Assembly (NCBI GenBank): GCA_040776905.1
Contig: JAXGZQ010000001.1
Coordinates: forward strand, 310,001-374,000
Reading direction: 5' to 3'
Source: SLHU01 sp009929975
GTDB lineage: Bacteria > Bacillota > Clostridia > Saccharofermentanales > UBA5734
Length of the DNA stretch: 64,000 nucleotides
Position numbers and translations under genes: made by a program. The notes beneath the pieces are model-generated. The model did not search any database. It was given only the letters and a program-made list of their open reading frames with translations, and was not told where the DNA came from. Positions 24,713 to 34,273 of this stretch are shown piece by piece. The first letter of the stretch is position 1; every line of letters begins with the position of its first letter.

Positions 24713-24752
24713 GTCATGAACCTCCGATCCGGGTATCCGGTGCTGCTTCCGG

Positions 24753-25619
24753 TCAGTCAGCCTGCCGGAGCCGATCCGCCAGTTCCCGGATCGATGGAAA
24801 GACATATTCGGGGATAATACCACTGTTTTTGATATCTGACCAGTCAGATTCGCCGGAAAGGACAGCAACGCCTGTAATGCCTGCGCGCTGCGCGACCGCC
24901 AGATCTGTGTAGATACGGTCTCCGACCATGGCAACCACATCTCTGTCCAGGCCGCGGTCAGCAAGAATCATGTCAATCATTGCCGTATCCGGCTTGCCGA
25001 TCACCCGCTCAGGCCGGCGGCCGGTACACGCGGTGAGAAACGCGATGATCGAGCCGCAGTCCGGCAGAACGCGGTCATCCGGCATCGGACAGACCAGGTC
25101 AGGATTCGCAGCCAGCCAGCGGGTCTCACGGCGGAGATAGTCACAGGCGATATCCAGCTTTTCATATGTCAGCGACGTATCAAATCCGACAACGACAAAG
25201 TCGATGGCCTGATCGCGCTGATGAATCAGCTGAAAGCCCGCTTCCGCCAGTTCGGCTTCAAACTCAGGGGTGCCTACGGGAAACAAACGCAATTTGCTGC
25301 CGGCTGACAGCTGACGCAGATAAAGGATCAGCGCGTCAGTTGATGTCAGCATCTGCCGTCGGGTGATCGGAATACCTAGCCGGTTCATGCGCTGGACATA
25401 GTCCATCGCCCGGCGGGATGAGTTATTGGTCAGAAAGACATAGTCAGCCTGGTTCAGTGCCTGGAAAAACAATTCAGCCCCGGGCAGCAGTTGTTCACCG
25501 AGGGTGATGGTCCCATCCATATCGAGCAGCCAGCAGCGGATGCGGTTGAGTTTTTTCTGATCCTGCTGACAGCTGCCCTGCGGATGCTCTTCTTCATTAT
25601 GTCTCATCGGTCTCTCCAT
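24753..25619 (-). CDS. HAD-IIA family hydrolase (NagD/AraL-like)
   Basis: HAD motif I is LLDMDGTITLGEQLLPGA, motif II is VFLTNNSSRRA, and the C-terminal motif is AMVGDRIYTDLAVAQRAGITGVAVLSGE. The cap carries the GFDTSLTYEKLDIACDYLRRETRWLAANPD segment typical of the NagD/p-nitrophenylphosphatase group. It is a phosphatase for small sugar- or nucleotide-type phosphates, with specificity unknown. I use the ATG at 25619 (GGAAGGA upstream); an ATG four codons later at 25607 is also possible. Either start overlaps the end of ligA. Confidence 0.9.
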   Translation of the reverse strand: MERPMRHNEEEHPQGSCQQDQKKLNRIRCWLLDMDGTITLGEQLLPGAELFFQALNQADYVFLTNNSSRRAMDYVQRMNRLGIPITRRQMLTSTDALILYLRQLSAGSKLRLFPVGTPEFEAELAEAGFQLIHQRDQAIDFVVVGFDTSLTYEKLDIACDYLRRETRWLAANPDLVCPMPDDRVLPDCGSIIAFLTACTGRRPERVIGKPDTAMIDMILADRGLDRDVVAMVGDRIYTDLAVAQRAGITGVAVLSGESDWSDIKNSGIIPEYVFPSIRELADRLRQAD

Positions 25620-27735
25620 TTCCTTCCGTCGCCGCAGATTGTTCAAGCAGATCCAGCAAACCCTGTTCATCAAGAATCACAACGCCAAGCTGCTCAGCCT
25701 TGGCCAACTTGCTGCCGGGATCACGCCCGGCAACGACATAGGATGTCTTGCGGGAAACACTGCCGCTGACTTTACCGCCCAGCGCTTCGATCCGCCCGGC
25801 CGCCTCATCGCGGGTCATGCTGTCAAGTGTGCCGGTCAGCACAAAGGTTTTCTGCCGCAGTTTCCGGCTGGCAGGTGCTGAATCCGCTGACATTCTCACG
25901 CCGGCCCGGCGCAGATGATCAATCAGTTCGATGGTTTGCGGCTGCTTGAAAAAATCTGCCACAGCCTTAGCGCTGACGCTGCCGAAGTCCGGCAGATTCT
26001 CCAGATCCGCCTGGTCGGCCTGCATCACCCGTTCCATCGTCTGGTAATGCGCGGCCAGAACCCGGGCTGCCTGCCGGCCGATATTACGCACACCCAGCCC
26101 TGTCAGCAGACGGTCCAGCGGCTGTTGGCGGGATTGATCAATGGCCGCCAGCAGACGATCAACTGTCTTCTCACGGCCGATGACATTAGCGGCCAGAAGT
26201 TCATCCCGCTGTTCGCGCAACTGATAAAGATCAGCGAGGCTGCGAATGAAACCGCCTTCAAGCAGGGCATCGACCGTGGCCGGGCCGAGTCCATCTATAT
26301 CCATCGCGCCTTTCGAAGCGAAGTAGACAAGGTGGCGGGCCAGCTGAGCCGGACAGTCAACGCCGGTGCAGCGCAGATCGGCCATATTGTCTTCACGTTC
26401 CGCAGGAGCGCCGCAAACAGGACAATGGTCAGGCAGAACCCATGGCTGTGGGCTGCCCTTGCGCAGATCATGCCGGACGGACAGCACGGCGGGAATAATG
26501 TCGCCAGCTTTCTGGACACGCACAATATCGCCTGGACGGACATCAAGCTGGTCAATATACATCTGATTATGCAGCGTCGCCCGGCTGACGGTTGTCCCGG
26601 CCAGCAGAACCGGCTCGAGAATCGCCATCGGAGTGATCCGACCTGTACGGCCAACCTGGACGGTGATATCGATCAGCGTGGTCTCCTTCTGTTCCGGAGG
26701 GAATTTATAGGCAACCGCCCAGCGGGGCACTTTGCTGGTCGCTCCGAGAAGCTCACGATCGGCCAGATGATCCAGCTTGACGACCGCGCCGTCGATGCCG
26801 TATGGCAGAGTCTGCCTTTGCTGACCGATGGTTTCGATCGCTGTCCAGACTGCCTGAAACCCGCGGCAGATCTGATAGTCCGGAATAACTGAAAATCCGA
26901 GGCCTGCCAGCCAGCAGAGACTTTCCGCATGTGTATCAAAAGATCGACCCTCAATCATCTGAACATTAAAGACAAAATAATCCAGCTGACGCTCCCGGAC
27001 GATCTCTGCATTGAGTTGGCGCAGTGTACCGGCCGCGCAGTTGCGCGGATTAGCGAATACTTTCCGGCCAAGCACTTCCTGACGGGCATTGACCGCTTCA
27101 AACTGCTCACGGGTCATGAATACTTCAGCCCGGATCTCAAGATACGCCACCGGTTCAGGCAGATCCAGCGGCAGACCGCGCAGCATCCTGATATTGTCTG
27201 TCACATCCTCACCGGTATGTCCGTCTCCACGGGTCAGTCCCTGCACAAACCGTCCGTTGACATAACGAAGCGCAACCGACAGTCCGTCGATCTTCTTCTC
27301 CACTACCAGCGTGCGGTCGTTCGGCTGCCCCGCCAGCATCCGGTCGACAAAAGCCTCAACATCCGACTTTGAGAAGACATCCTGCAGCGAAAGCATCGGA
27401 ACCCGATGTGCCACCGCGGGAAGATCATCGCGCGAACGTCCGCCAACCTGCTGCGTCGGCGAATCATCCGCCTGCAGCTCCGGCCATTCTGACTCCAGCT
27501 GCCGCAGGCGTCGGGTCAGTGCGTCATAGTCTTCATCTGAAATTTCCGGATCATCAAAATCGTAATAACGCCGGTTGTGCTCATGGATTTCCGCGCGCAG
27601 CCGTGCTATTTCGGCCTCGGCCTCCGCTCTTGGATCCGCTGCCGGCGATTGTTCCGGCCGGTCCGCGGCTTGTGCCGCCTGCTCCGGGTGATCGGGGAAC
27701 AAGGGCATCTGATTTTGTGTCGCGTCTTTTCTCAT
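25597..27735 (-). CDS. ligA: NAD-dependent DNA ligase
   Basis: LigA seals nicks during replication and repair. The adenylation lysine is Lys148 in KIDG (148-151). It is followed by the OB fold, the zinc finger CPVCGAPAE...RCTGVDCPAQ, the HhH domain, and a C-terminal BRCT domain (KTFVLTGTLDSMTRDEAAGRIEALGGKVSGSVSRKTSYVVAG). An extra N-terminal segment of about 35 residues contains QMPLF at 9-13, similar to the beta-clamp-binding consensus; see findings. A membrane-protein gene lies 4 bp upstream and a HAD gene overlaps downstream. Confidence 0.97.
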   Translation of the reverse strand: MRKDATQNQMPLFPDHPEQAAQAADRPEQSPAADPRAEAEAEIARLRAEIHEHNRRYYDFDDPEISDEDYDALTRRLRQLESEWPELQADDSPTQQVGGRSRDDLPAVAHRVPMLSLQDVFSKSDVEAFVDRMLAGQPNDRTLVVEKKIDGLSVALRYVNGRFVQGLTRGDGHTGEDVTDNIRMLRGLPLDLPEPVAYLEIRAEVFMTREQFEAVNARQEVLGRKVFANPRNCAAGTLRQLNAEIVRERQLDYFVFNVQMIEGRSFDTHAESLCWLAGLGFSVIPDYQICRGFQAVWTAIETIGQQRQTLPYGIDGAVVKLDHLADRELLGATSKVPRWAVAYKFPPEQKETTLIDITVQVGRTGRITPMAILEPVLLAGTTVSRATLHNQMYIDQLDVRPGDIVRVQKAGDIIPAVLSVRHDLRKGSPQPWVLPDHCPVCGAPAEREDNMADLRCTGVDCPAQLARHLVYFASKGAMDIDGLGPATVDALLEGGFIRSLADLYQLREQRDELLAANVIGREKTVDRLLAAIDQSRQQPLDRLLTGLGVRNIGRQAARVLAAHYQTMERVMQADQADLENLPDFGSVSAKAVADFFKQPQTIELIDHLRRAGVRMSADSAPASRKLRQKTFVLTGTLDSMTRDEAAGRIEALGGKVSGSVSRKTSYVVAGRDPGSKLAKAEQLGVVILDEQGLLDLLEQSAATEGNGETDET

Positions 27736-27739
27736 GGTT

Positions 27740-28369
27740 CTATCCTTTTTTCCGTCCGGATGTCAGCCAGATCATGGGGACGAGTGCCAAGGTCAGCGGG
27801 ATGATCGCCCAGATGGACTGGGGAATGCCCCAGACACCATGCAGCCCGGACAACAGGCTGGCAGCCGGTACCGGTATGAACGGTGCTAATGTCCCTGGTG
27901 ACAGGTCGATCAGTTGAAACAGCGGCGAGAGAAAGCCATCAAGGAGCAGAAATATCGGCAGCGAAACAATAAACGCGTCCGATAACCAGAGCGCCGGAGC
28001 TTGTGGCTTGATCAGCAGAAACAAAAGCGCCAGGGCCAGTCCCGCGGCGATCGCAGGAGACACATCATAGATCTGCTTTGTCCTGAGACAGAGAATCAGG
28101 TGGTGGACCATCCCGGCCAGGGCGCAGAAGCCGGCGATATACGTGCGGCTGCCCCGTCGTCCGAGCAGCAGAAGTGTCAGGAAGACCAGGAATACCATCA
28201 GATAAATGAGAATGGTCTGCCACGATGATGGCAGAAAGGGGCGTCTGAACAGGAATAAGGCCCAATCCCTGATCATGTTGGCGAAATAGGAAAACGGACT
28301 GGCCGGCAAAGTACCCCATAACGCAAACAATACGATGAACATCATCCAGGCACGGGTCTGACTTTTCAT
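27740..28369 (-). CDS. membrane protein of unknown function
   Basis: The 209-residue product has about six hydrophobic segments, starting with TRAWMMFIVLFALWGTLP and ending before a short basic tail SGRKKG. I do not recognise the family. The start at 28369 is set by GGAGG 6-7 bases upstream; the longer frame has an Arg-rich extension and no ribosome binding site. It is the first gene of the ligA operon, 4 bp upstream of ligA. Confidence 0.65.
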   Translation of the reverse strand: MKSQTRAWMMFIVLFALWGTLPASPFSYFANMIRDWALFLFRRPFLPSSWQTILIYLMVFLVFLTLLLLGRRGSRTYIAGFCALAGMVHHLILCLRTKQIYDVSPAIAAGLALALLFLLIKPQAPALWLSDAFIVSLPIFLLLDGFLSPLFQLIDLSPGTLAPFIPVPAASLLSGLHGVWGIPQSIWAIIPLTLALVPMIWLTSGRKKG

Positions 28370-28497
28370 TCTACGCCTCCATCTGTCATGCCGATAAAAA
28401 AACATGCTATGCCTATTCTACTCGATTAATTTGATTTGTGGCAACAGCCGGCCAGCTGCATTTGTGGTAAAATCAATCTGTTAACAGGAGGTGGAGC

Positions 28498-29277
28498 ATG
28501 GCTTCAAATATCGTACGTTTATGGACCGAAGAAGAAAAGGTAGGCGGCAGTGGAAGCCCTTACGGAACATTTCAGTCCTGCGATCCGACCATGACATATT
28601 ATCCGGCAGAAAATGGCCGGGACCGCGGAACAATCATTGTCTGTCCCGGTGGCGGCTATGAGATGAAAGCCGGGCACGAAGGCGAACCAATCGCACGCTG
28701 GCTGAACCAGATGCAGATCAACGCCTATGTTCTCGATTACCGGATTTATCCGGACCTGCACCCGGCACCTCTGATGGATGTCCGCCGGGCGATTGCCCTG
28801 GCCCGCCAGTCCGCTGAATCACTGGGAACTTTATCTGATCACATCGGTGTCCTTGGATTTTCCGCGGGCGGACACCTCGCGGCTTCTGCCGCGACGATGT
28901 GGGACCAGAAGCTGAACCGGCCGGACGCGGCGGTACTCTGTTATCCGGTCATCAGTTTTGAGAAATATGCCCATATCGGCTCGCGCGCCAAATTACTCGG
29001 AGACAGCGCCAACCAGGCCATGATCAGCGATCTGTCTTTGGAAAACCGGGTCGACCGGCAGACACCACCGACATTCATCTGGCATACAGCCGATGATGAA
29101 GTGGTTCCTGTCGAGAACACGATCGTATTCGCTCAGGCACTGGCCAGCAAAAAAGTGCCGTTCTCCTGCCATATCTTCTCATCCGGGCCGCATGGCCTCG
29201 GTCTGGCGGAGGATAACAAGGACGTTCACAACTGGCTTGATCTTTGCCGCAATTTTCTTGAGCTGCAGGGTTTTTGA
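28498..29277 (+). CDS. alpha/beta hydrolase, esterase/lipase-like
   Basis: The oxyanion-hole region reads IIVCPGGGYEMKAGHEGEPIARWLN, and the nucleophile elbow is GFSAGGH. The acid and histidine appear as DDEVVP and GPHGLGLA. This arrangement matches the BD-FAE/acetyl-xylan-esterase-like and peptidase S9-type small esterases of 250-290 residues. There is no signal peptide, so it acts inside the cell, probably on acetylated oligosaccharides. AGGAGG precedes the ATG. It leads a plus-strand run with ddh and nagA. Confidence 0.88.
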   Translation: MASNIVRLWTEEEKVGGSGSPYGTFQSCDPTMTYYPAENGRDRGTIIVCPGGGYEMKAGHEGEPIARWLNQMQINAYVLDYRIYPDLHPAPLMDVRRAIALARQSAESLGTLSDHIGVLGFSAGGHLAASAATMWDQKLNRPDAAVLCYPVISFEKYAHIGSRAKLLGDSANQAMISDLSLENRVDRQTPPTFIWHTADDEVVPVENTIVFAQALASKKVPFSCHIFSSGPHGLGLAEDNKDVHNWLDLCRNFLELQGF

Positions 29278-29324
29278 TATCCCGGCAGAGTGAATCATCT
29301 GCATGGAGAAACGGGGTGGACATA

Positions 29325-30296
29325 ATGATAAGAATTGGAATCGCCGGTTTCGGCAATCTGGGCAGAGGCCTGCTCAAAGCCATTGAACATCAGCCCGATA
29401 TGGAGCCTGTCGTGGTTCTCAGCCGCCGCTCCCCTGATCAGCTGGGTCTCAGTCAGAACATCACGGTCGCGCCGCTATATGAAGCCGGGCAATGGCAGGA
29501 CAAAGTTGATGTGATGATCCTTTGCGGCGGCTCGGCCACAGATCTGCCGGAACAGGGGCCGCAACTGGCCCGTTATTTTCATACGGTGGACAGTTTTGAT
29601 ACGCATGCCCATATACCTGACTATTTCAACACCATGAATCAATCAGCCGTGGCGCATGAGCACCTGGCGCTGATTTCCTGCGGCTGGGATCCGGGCCTGT
29701 TTTCGATCATGCGGACTGTTTTCGGCAGTATTCTGCCGGACGGCCAGGATCATACCTTTTGGGGCGCCGGCGTCAGCCAGGGGCATTCAGACGCGATACG
29801 GCGGATTCCCGGCGTGATCGACGCCCGGCAGTATACCATACCGATCGCGGAAGCCGTAACAGCGGCCCGCAGCCGCGATATTGAACTGAACACACGCCAG
29901 AAGCATCGCCGTGAGTGTTATGTTGTCGCGGCTGACGGCGCCGATCAGAAGGCGATCGAAGCGGCGATTGTCACCATGCCGAATTATTTCACCGATTATG
30001 ATACAACGGTCACATTCATCAGCGCGGAGATGATGCAGCGTGAACATGATCGTCTGCCGCATGGCGGATCTGTCATCCGACGCGGCCGAACCTCAGCATC
30101 AAACAACCAGACCGTTGAGTTCAGTCTGCAGCTGGACAGCAATCCGGAATTTACAGCCAGTGTACTGGCCGCCTATGCCAGGGCGGTCTACCGCCTTGCT
30201 TCACAAGGCCGCCGCGGCGCGTTGACGGTGCTCGATATCGCCCCCGGCCTGCTCTCACCGCTGACACCTGAGCAGCTTCGAAAGGAGATCCTCTGA
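29325..30296 (+). CDS. ddh: meso-diaminopimelate D-dehydrogenase
   Basis: The NADP-binding fold starts IRIGIAGFGNLGRGLLKAIE. The family core VDSFDTHAHIPDYFNTMNQSAVAHEHLALISCGWDPGLFSIMRTVF and FWGAGVSQGHSDAIRRIPGV is specific for this enzyme. It makes meso-diaminopimelate from tetrahydrodipicolinate in one step, feeding peptidoglycan and lysine synthesis. The start at 29325 matches the family N-terminus; 323 residues is normal. Its stop overlaps the nagA start (TGATG). Confidence 0.95.
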   Translation: MIRIGIAGFGNLGRGLLKAIEHQPDMEPVVVLSRRSPDQLGLSQNITVAPLYEAGQWQDKVDVMILCGGSATDLPEQGPQLARYFHTVDSFDTHAHIPDYFNTMNQSAVAHEHLALISCGWDPGLFSIMRTVFGSILPDGQDHTFWGAGVSQGHSDAIRRIPGVIDARQYTIPIAEAVTAARSRDIELNTRQKHRRECYVVAADGADQKAIEAAIVTMPNYFTDYDTTVTFISAEMMQREHDRLPHGGSVIRRGRTSASNNQTVEFSLQLDSNPEFTASVLAAYARAVYRLASQGRRGALTVLDIAPGLLSPLTPEQLRKEIL

Positions 30297-31444
30297 TGGC
30301 CGCGCGGCCGGCCGGACCGGCTCACAATTCAATATTGCTGCGCCACATCGAATATCTCGATGCTGATTTCGTCTGGAAACAAGGAGACATTCTGCTGACG
30401 GGTGACCGGATTACGGCGATTGACGCCCCGTCCGCGATCACGGCTGAAGCAGCAGAACAGATCATAGAGGGTCAGTCGCTCAGATTGTATCCCGGTCTGA
30501 TCGATCTGCATACGCATGGCGCTGTTGGTTCTGACACCATGGACGCGACCACTGAGGGACTGGAGAAAATCAGCCGGTTCCTGGCCGTCAACGGTACAAC
30601 CGCCTTTCTGGCGACCAGTATGTCCAGTGACCGTCAAAGCCTGGAACATGTCTTTCGACAGCCACCATCGGTCTCAGGCGCCGCAATCCTCGGCTACCAT
30701 ATGGAAGGCCCGTTTCTGAACTCCGCAAAAGCCGGTGCCATGGATCCGCGTCATCTTCGCCGACCGGATATCTCTGAACTGCGTCAGTACCAGCATATCA
30801 GGAGAATAACCGTCGCCCCGGAGATGGACGGCGCACTTGAGTTTATCCGACTGCTGACAGAAGAGACAGGCATCAAAGTGTCACTCGGGCATACCGTAGC
30901 GGATTATCAGACGGGTCTGGCCGCTTTCGCGCAGGGAGCGCAGTCTCTGACCCATCTTTATAATGCCATGCCGCCGCTGCTGCACCGTGATCCCGGTATC
31001 ATCGCGGCAGCGATCGATTCAGGTGCTGCTGCCGAACTGATCAGCGACGGTTTCCATGTCCATCCTGCCATGGTCCGGGTTGCCTGGAAACTGTTTGGCA
31101 GCCAGCGGCTGGCGCTGATCTCAGATGCCATGCGCGCGACAGGGCTGGCAGATGGTACGTATGATCTCGGAGGCCAGACCGTTTATGTCAGACAGGGTGA
31201 AGCCCGGCTGGCTGACGGGCATATCGCCGGCAGTACGGTGACCTTGTGGCAATGTCTCCATCGCGCGCATGCCGCGGGAATCCCTTTGCAAGACGCGGCC
31301 CGCATGGCGAGCGCCACACCCGCCGAATTACTTGGAGAAGCCGATGAGCGCGGGCGAATCCGAGAAGGACTGCGAGCTGATCTCATTCTGGCGGACGGAT
31401 CATCGATCCGCCAGGTATGGATCGGCGGTCAGGCGGTTCTATAG
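30296..31444 (+). CDS. nagA: N-acetylglucosamine-6-phosphate deacetylase
   Basis: The amidohydrolase metal site begins PGLIDLHTHGAVGSDTMDAT. It is followed by GYHMEGPFLNSAKAGAM, the metal-binding LGHTVADY and THLYNAM segments, and the catalytic Asp region ALISDAMRATGLADGTY. It converts GlcNAc-6-phosphate to glucosamine-6-phosphate in amino-sugar recycling. No nagB is seen in the window. The ATG overlaps the ddh stop by one base, so translation is coupled. Confidence 0.95.
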   Translation: MAARPAGPAHNSILLRHIEYLDADFVWKQGDILLTGDRITAIDAPSAITAEAAEQIIEGQSLRLYPGLIDLHTHGAVGSDTMDATTEGLEKISRFLAVNGTTAFLATSMSSDRQSLEHVFRQPPSVSGAAILGYHMEGPFLNSAKAGAMDPRHLRRPDISELRQYQHIRRITVAPEMDGALEFIRLLTEETGIKVSLGHTVADYQTGLAAFAQGAQSLTHLYNAMPPLLHRDPGIIAAAIDSGAAAELISDGFHVHPAMVRVAWKLFGSQRLALISDAMRATGLADGTYDLGGQTVYVRQGEARLADGHIAGSTVTLWQCLHRAHAAGIPLQDAARMASATPAELLGEADERGRIREGLRADLILADGSSIRQVWIGGQAVL

Positions 31445-32319
31445 TGATCTGGCTTCCCCTGGCCGGCACGATCATAACGGCGGCGCTTCTGCGTGCGCTC
31501 TGGGAGCGGCGGACGCTGTCGGTTACCCGGAAGCGTGTCACGATCCTCCCTTCATCAGGCAAGGAAATTCAGGCTGAGATGAGCGATCCTGATTTACGGA
31601 TCGCTCATCTCAGTGACCTTCATGCCGAGCATTTCTTCATCCGGACAGAGCGTCTGATCGATGAAATCCGCCGGTCTCAGCCCGACGTGATTGTATTCAC
31701 CGGTGATCTTTCCGGCCCTTCATCCGCTACGGCCCGCGGCGTCGCGATCATCACGCATCTGCACCGGCATCCGGCGCTGAAGCATATCCCCTTCTATGCC
31801 GTCGGCGGCAACCATGATGTCCCTGAAGCGCTTGAACTGCTGCGCCATCACGGAATCAGGGTTCTCGACAATATGAACGATTTTATCACAGTACGGCAGC
31901 AGCCATGGCAGATCATCGGCCTGCAGGATTTGCGTCAGGGCCAGCCCGATCTGCCCCTTGCGCTGTCACAGCCGAAGATCATCCCTGACTTTTCCGACCA
32001 GCACCGGATCGTACTGGCCCATAATCCCGACACACTGCTTCGTTATCCGCAAAGCAGAGCGGCCATCTGGCTCTGCGGCCATCTGCACGGCGGCCAGATA
32101 TGGGCACCGTTCCGGCTTGAGTATCTGCTGCTGCGGCAGGAACAGCTGCCACGCCGCGGGATCACCCGCGGTCTGTACAGAATTGGCGGTCAACCGTTGT
32201 ATATCAGCCGCGGACTTGGCTGTGTCGCGATTCCATTGCGGTTGTTTTCACTGCCGGAACTCGTTATACTTGATCTCATCATTTCGCCGCAAGAAGAAAA
32301 GGAGTCTGTCCGTGAGTGA
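31444..32319 (+). CDS. metallophosphoesterase, membrane-anchored (YaeI/YkuE-like)
   Basis: The calcineurin-like motifs are DLRIAHLSDLHAEHFF, VFTGDLS, GGNHD, and GHLHGGQIW, all in the expected order. An N-terminal hydrophobic segment (VIWLPLAGTIITAALLRALW) anchors the domain. The closest described relatives hydrolyse UDP-linked lipids or act at the envelope; the substrate here is not known. I use the GTG at 31444, which overlaps the nagA stop (TAGTG); an ATG 27 bases upstream is an alternative. The downstream gene overlaps by 8 bp. Confidence 0.87.
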   Translation: MIWLPLAGTIITAALLRALWERRTLSVTRKRVTILPSSGKEIQAEMSDPDLRIAHLSDLHAEHFFIRTERLIDEIRRSQPDVIVFTGDLSGPSSATARGVAIITHLHRHPALKHIPFYAVGGNHDVPEALELLRHHGIRVLDNMNDFITVRQQPWQIIGLQDLRQGQPDLPLALSQPKIIPDFSDQHRIVLAHNPDTLLRYPQSRAAIWLCGHLHGGQIWAPFRLEYLLLRQEQLPRRGITRGLYRIGGQPLYISRGLGCVAIPLRLFSLPELVILDLIISPQEEKESVRE

Positions 32320-32812
32320 ACAGATCATCACCATTCTGGAAAATCTATTTGGCAATGCCTACGCGTTGATTGTCTTTATCGGATCAGCCATACCCATCAC
32401 TGAGCAGCGTGCCACGATTCCACTGGGTATCTACTGGAATCTGCCGCCGCTTCAAGTCATGCTGCTGGCTCTGATCGGAAGTTATCTGCCGGTTCCGTTT
32501 CTGCTGCTGTTTTTCCGAAAAGCATTGAACTGGCTGCGCACTTTCCCGAAATTAAGCCGACTGACCGGTTTCATCGACCAGAAAGTACAAAAAAATGTGC
32601 ACCGATTTGAAAAATCAAGTGAACTGGCGCTGATCATCTTCGTCGCCATCCCATTACCGGGAACCGGCTTATGGACCGGCAGCGCTGTTGCTTCATTTCT
32701 TGGTTTCAATCTGAAAAAATCACTGGTCTGCATCATGCTCGGCGGCATCATCTCCGCTGTCGCGCTGACCTTATTGTCGGTCTTTGTCAAAAGCGGCATT
32801 GCCCTGTTCTAG
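32312..32812 (+). CDS. small multidrug export (Sm_multidrug_ex) family membrane protein
   Basis: The 166-residue protein has FIGSAIPITEQRATIPLGIY near the N-terminus and the glycine-rich IPLPGTGLWTGSAVASFLGFNLKKSLVCIMLGGIISA near the C-terminus, both typical of this family. Four membrane segments are visible. It starts at a GTG with AAGGAG upstream and overlaps the phosphoesterase gene by 8 bp. Its last 42 bp overlap the end of the convergent solute-binding gene. The export function is annotated by name only. Confidence 0.85.
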   Translation: MSEQIITILENLFGNAYALIVFIGSAIPITEQRATIPLGIYWNLPPLQVMLLALIGSYLPVPFLLLFFRKALNWLRTFPKLSRLTGFIDQKVQKNVHRFEKSSELALIIFVAIPLPGTGLWTGSAVASFLGFNLKKSLVCIMLGGIISAVALTLLSVFVKSGIALF

Positions 32813-34252
32813 CACTCGCTGACTGTCCAGAACCAGTTGTGAATACCACTGTTCAAAAACGACATCGTTGACATAGCGATCATAAATAAGGTCAGACCGA
32901 TTCGCGTTTCCGGCAAGATCCTGCTGGAATCGGATCATGGCCTGGTCAGTCAATGACTGAAGCGATTCACTGAGCAGGTCACGCAGCGCGTAACTGCCCG
33001 GGAAAGCCGGTGCCGCGTACATTTCATAACTGTCCATCTGCTTGAAGAACGCCTGCAGGCTGAGGGATATTCCAGGCTGCTGACGATATTCCGCAGCTTC
33101 TGACAAAAGATAATCCTGCAGAAGCTGACTTTGCAGTGCCGGACGTGTCACCGGTAAATATCCGGCTGGAATACTGAATGTGATGTTCTGCTCCGGTCTT
33201 GTCAGCCATTGCATCAGAATGGCTGACGCGATTTCCCGGTCATCATCTGAACGGGCGATCGCCAGATTGGCGCCCTGCTGGACGCAGACCGGCTGTCCGT
33301 CACGGAAAACCGGATAGGGTAAAATCGCCAAGTCAGCAGAACGGGTGGTACCGTCCTCTTCAACAATCACCGGGCTGAGATAGGGACCGGCGGATGTTGA
33401 AACGACCGCGGCCGTCAAAAGACCGGCCTTGAGATCATCAGAGCGGAATCGGCTGTAAGCGGCAAACCGGCCATCGATCATGCTGCCATAATAGACTTTC
33501 CATATCTGGTATAACGCTTCCCGGTCAAAATCAATCTGCCCGCTGCCATCTTTGCGCTGGAGTAATTCAATTCCCTGCTGACGACTGCCGGTCATGATGA
33601 AGTTGGCCAGAGAATCAAATCCGAATAGCGGCTTGCCGTCTGTCCAGCGATGATAGGCCTCCGCGGCCGACATGATGGATTCCCAGGTCGAGAATGATTC
33701 GTCCAGATCAGAATAGCGCTTGTTGCGCGCCGCAAAGGCCTGCCAGTCTGCCTGGTTGACAGCCACCACTTCGCTGGCCCGGACATATGGCAGCAGATAG
33801 AGATGATTGTTTTTGCCGAGACGTCCGTGATCAAGATAAGAATCGGGGAAGACCGACAGATCTTCCGGTGTCAGGTACCGGTCCAGATTGACCAGCTGAT
33901 CACGTCCGATCAGTTCCAGGGCCGTGTCAGGATAAATCAGCATCAGGTCAGGCAGTCCACCCTGCCCGCCGCTGCCGGCTGAATGGGTCAGCAGATAATC
34001 AGATAACTGCGCGACACCGGCAACGCCCTTCGCCAGAACACTGATTCCCCGGTCTTTGCCGACGGTCTGCGAGAATGTCGTGATCTGCTGTTCGAGTTCG
34101 GCTGCCTGTTCACCGGAGTAATAGTGATAGAAACTGATCGTGACCGGATCGTTTAATTCAAGCTCAGAAAGAGGTGATCCCTGGCAGGAACCCATGCCCA
34201 GCAATTGCGTGGTCAGAACAAATGTCAGAAGCCATCTGCCGATTTTCAGCAT
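32771..34252 (-). CDS. extracellular solute-binding lipoprotein (sugar ABC type), orphan
   Basis: The N-terminus KIGRWLLTFVLTTQLLGMGSC is a lipoprotein signal with the lipid-modified Cys at 23; the lipobox MGSC is slightly unusual. The rest has the cluster B sugar-binding pattern (DLMLIYPDTALELIGRDQLVNLDRYLTPEDLSVFPDS, LYLLPYVRASEVVAVNQADW, ANLAIARSDDDREIASAILMQWLTRPEQN). It would bind an oligosaccharide outside the membrane. No ABC permease or ATPase gene is adjacent. It lies 21 bp after glgP, probably in the same operon, suggesting a maltodextrin-type ligand. Confidence 0.87.
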   Translation of the reverse strand: MLKIGRWLLTFVLTTQLLGMGSCQGSPLSELELNDPVTISFYHYYSGEQAAELEQQITTFSQTVGKDRGISVLAKGVAGVAQLSDYLLTHSAGSGGQGGLPDLMLIYPDTALELIGRDQLVNLDRYLTPEDLSVFPDSYLDHGRLGKNNHLYLLPYVRASEVVAVNQADWQAFAARNKRYSDLDESFSTWESIMSAAEAYHRWTDGKPLFGFDSLANFIMTGSRQQGIELLQRKDGSGQIDFDREALYQIWKVYYGSMIDGRFAAYSRFRSDDLKAGLLTAAVVSTSAGPYLSPVIVEEDGTTRSADLAILPYPVFRDGQPVCVQQGANLAIARSDDDREIASAILMQWLTRPEQNITFSIPAGYLPVTRPALQSQLLQDYLLSEAAEYRQQPGISLSLQAFFKQMDSYEMYAAPAFPGSYALRDLLSESLQSLTDQAMIRFQQDLAGNANRSDLIYDRYVNDVVFEQWYSQLVLDSQRVLEQGNAAFDKDRQ

Positions 34253-34273
34253 GGTTCACCTCCTTTCTGCAGA

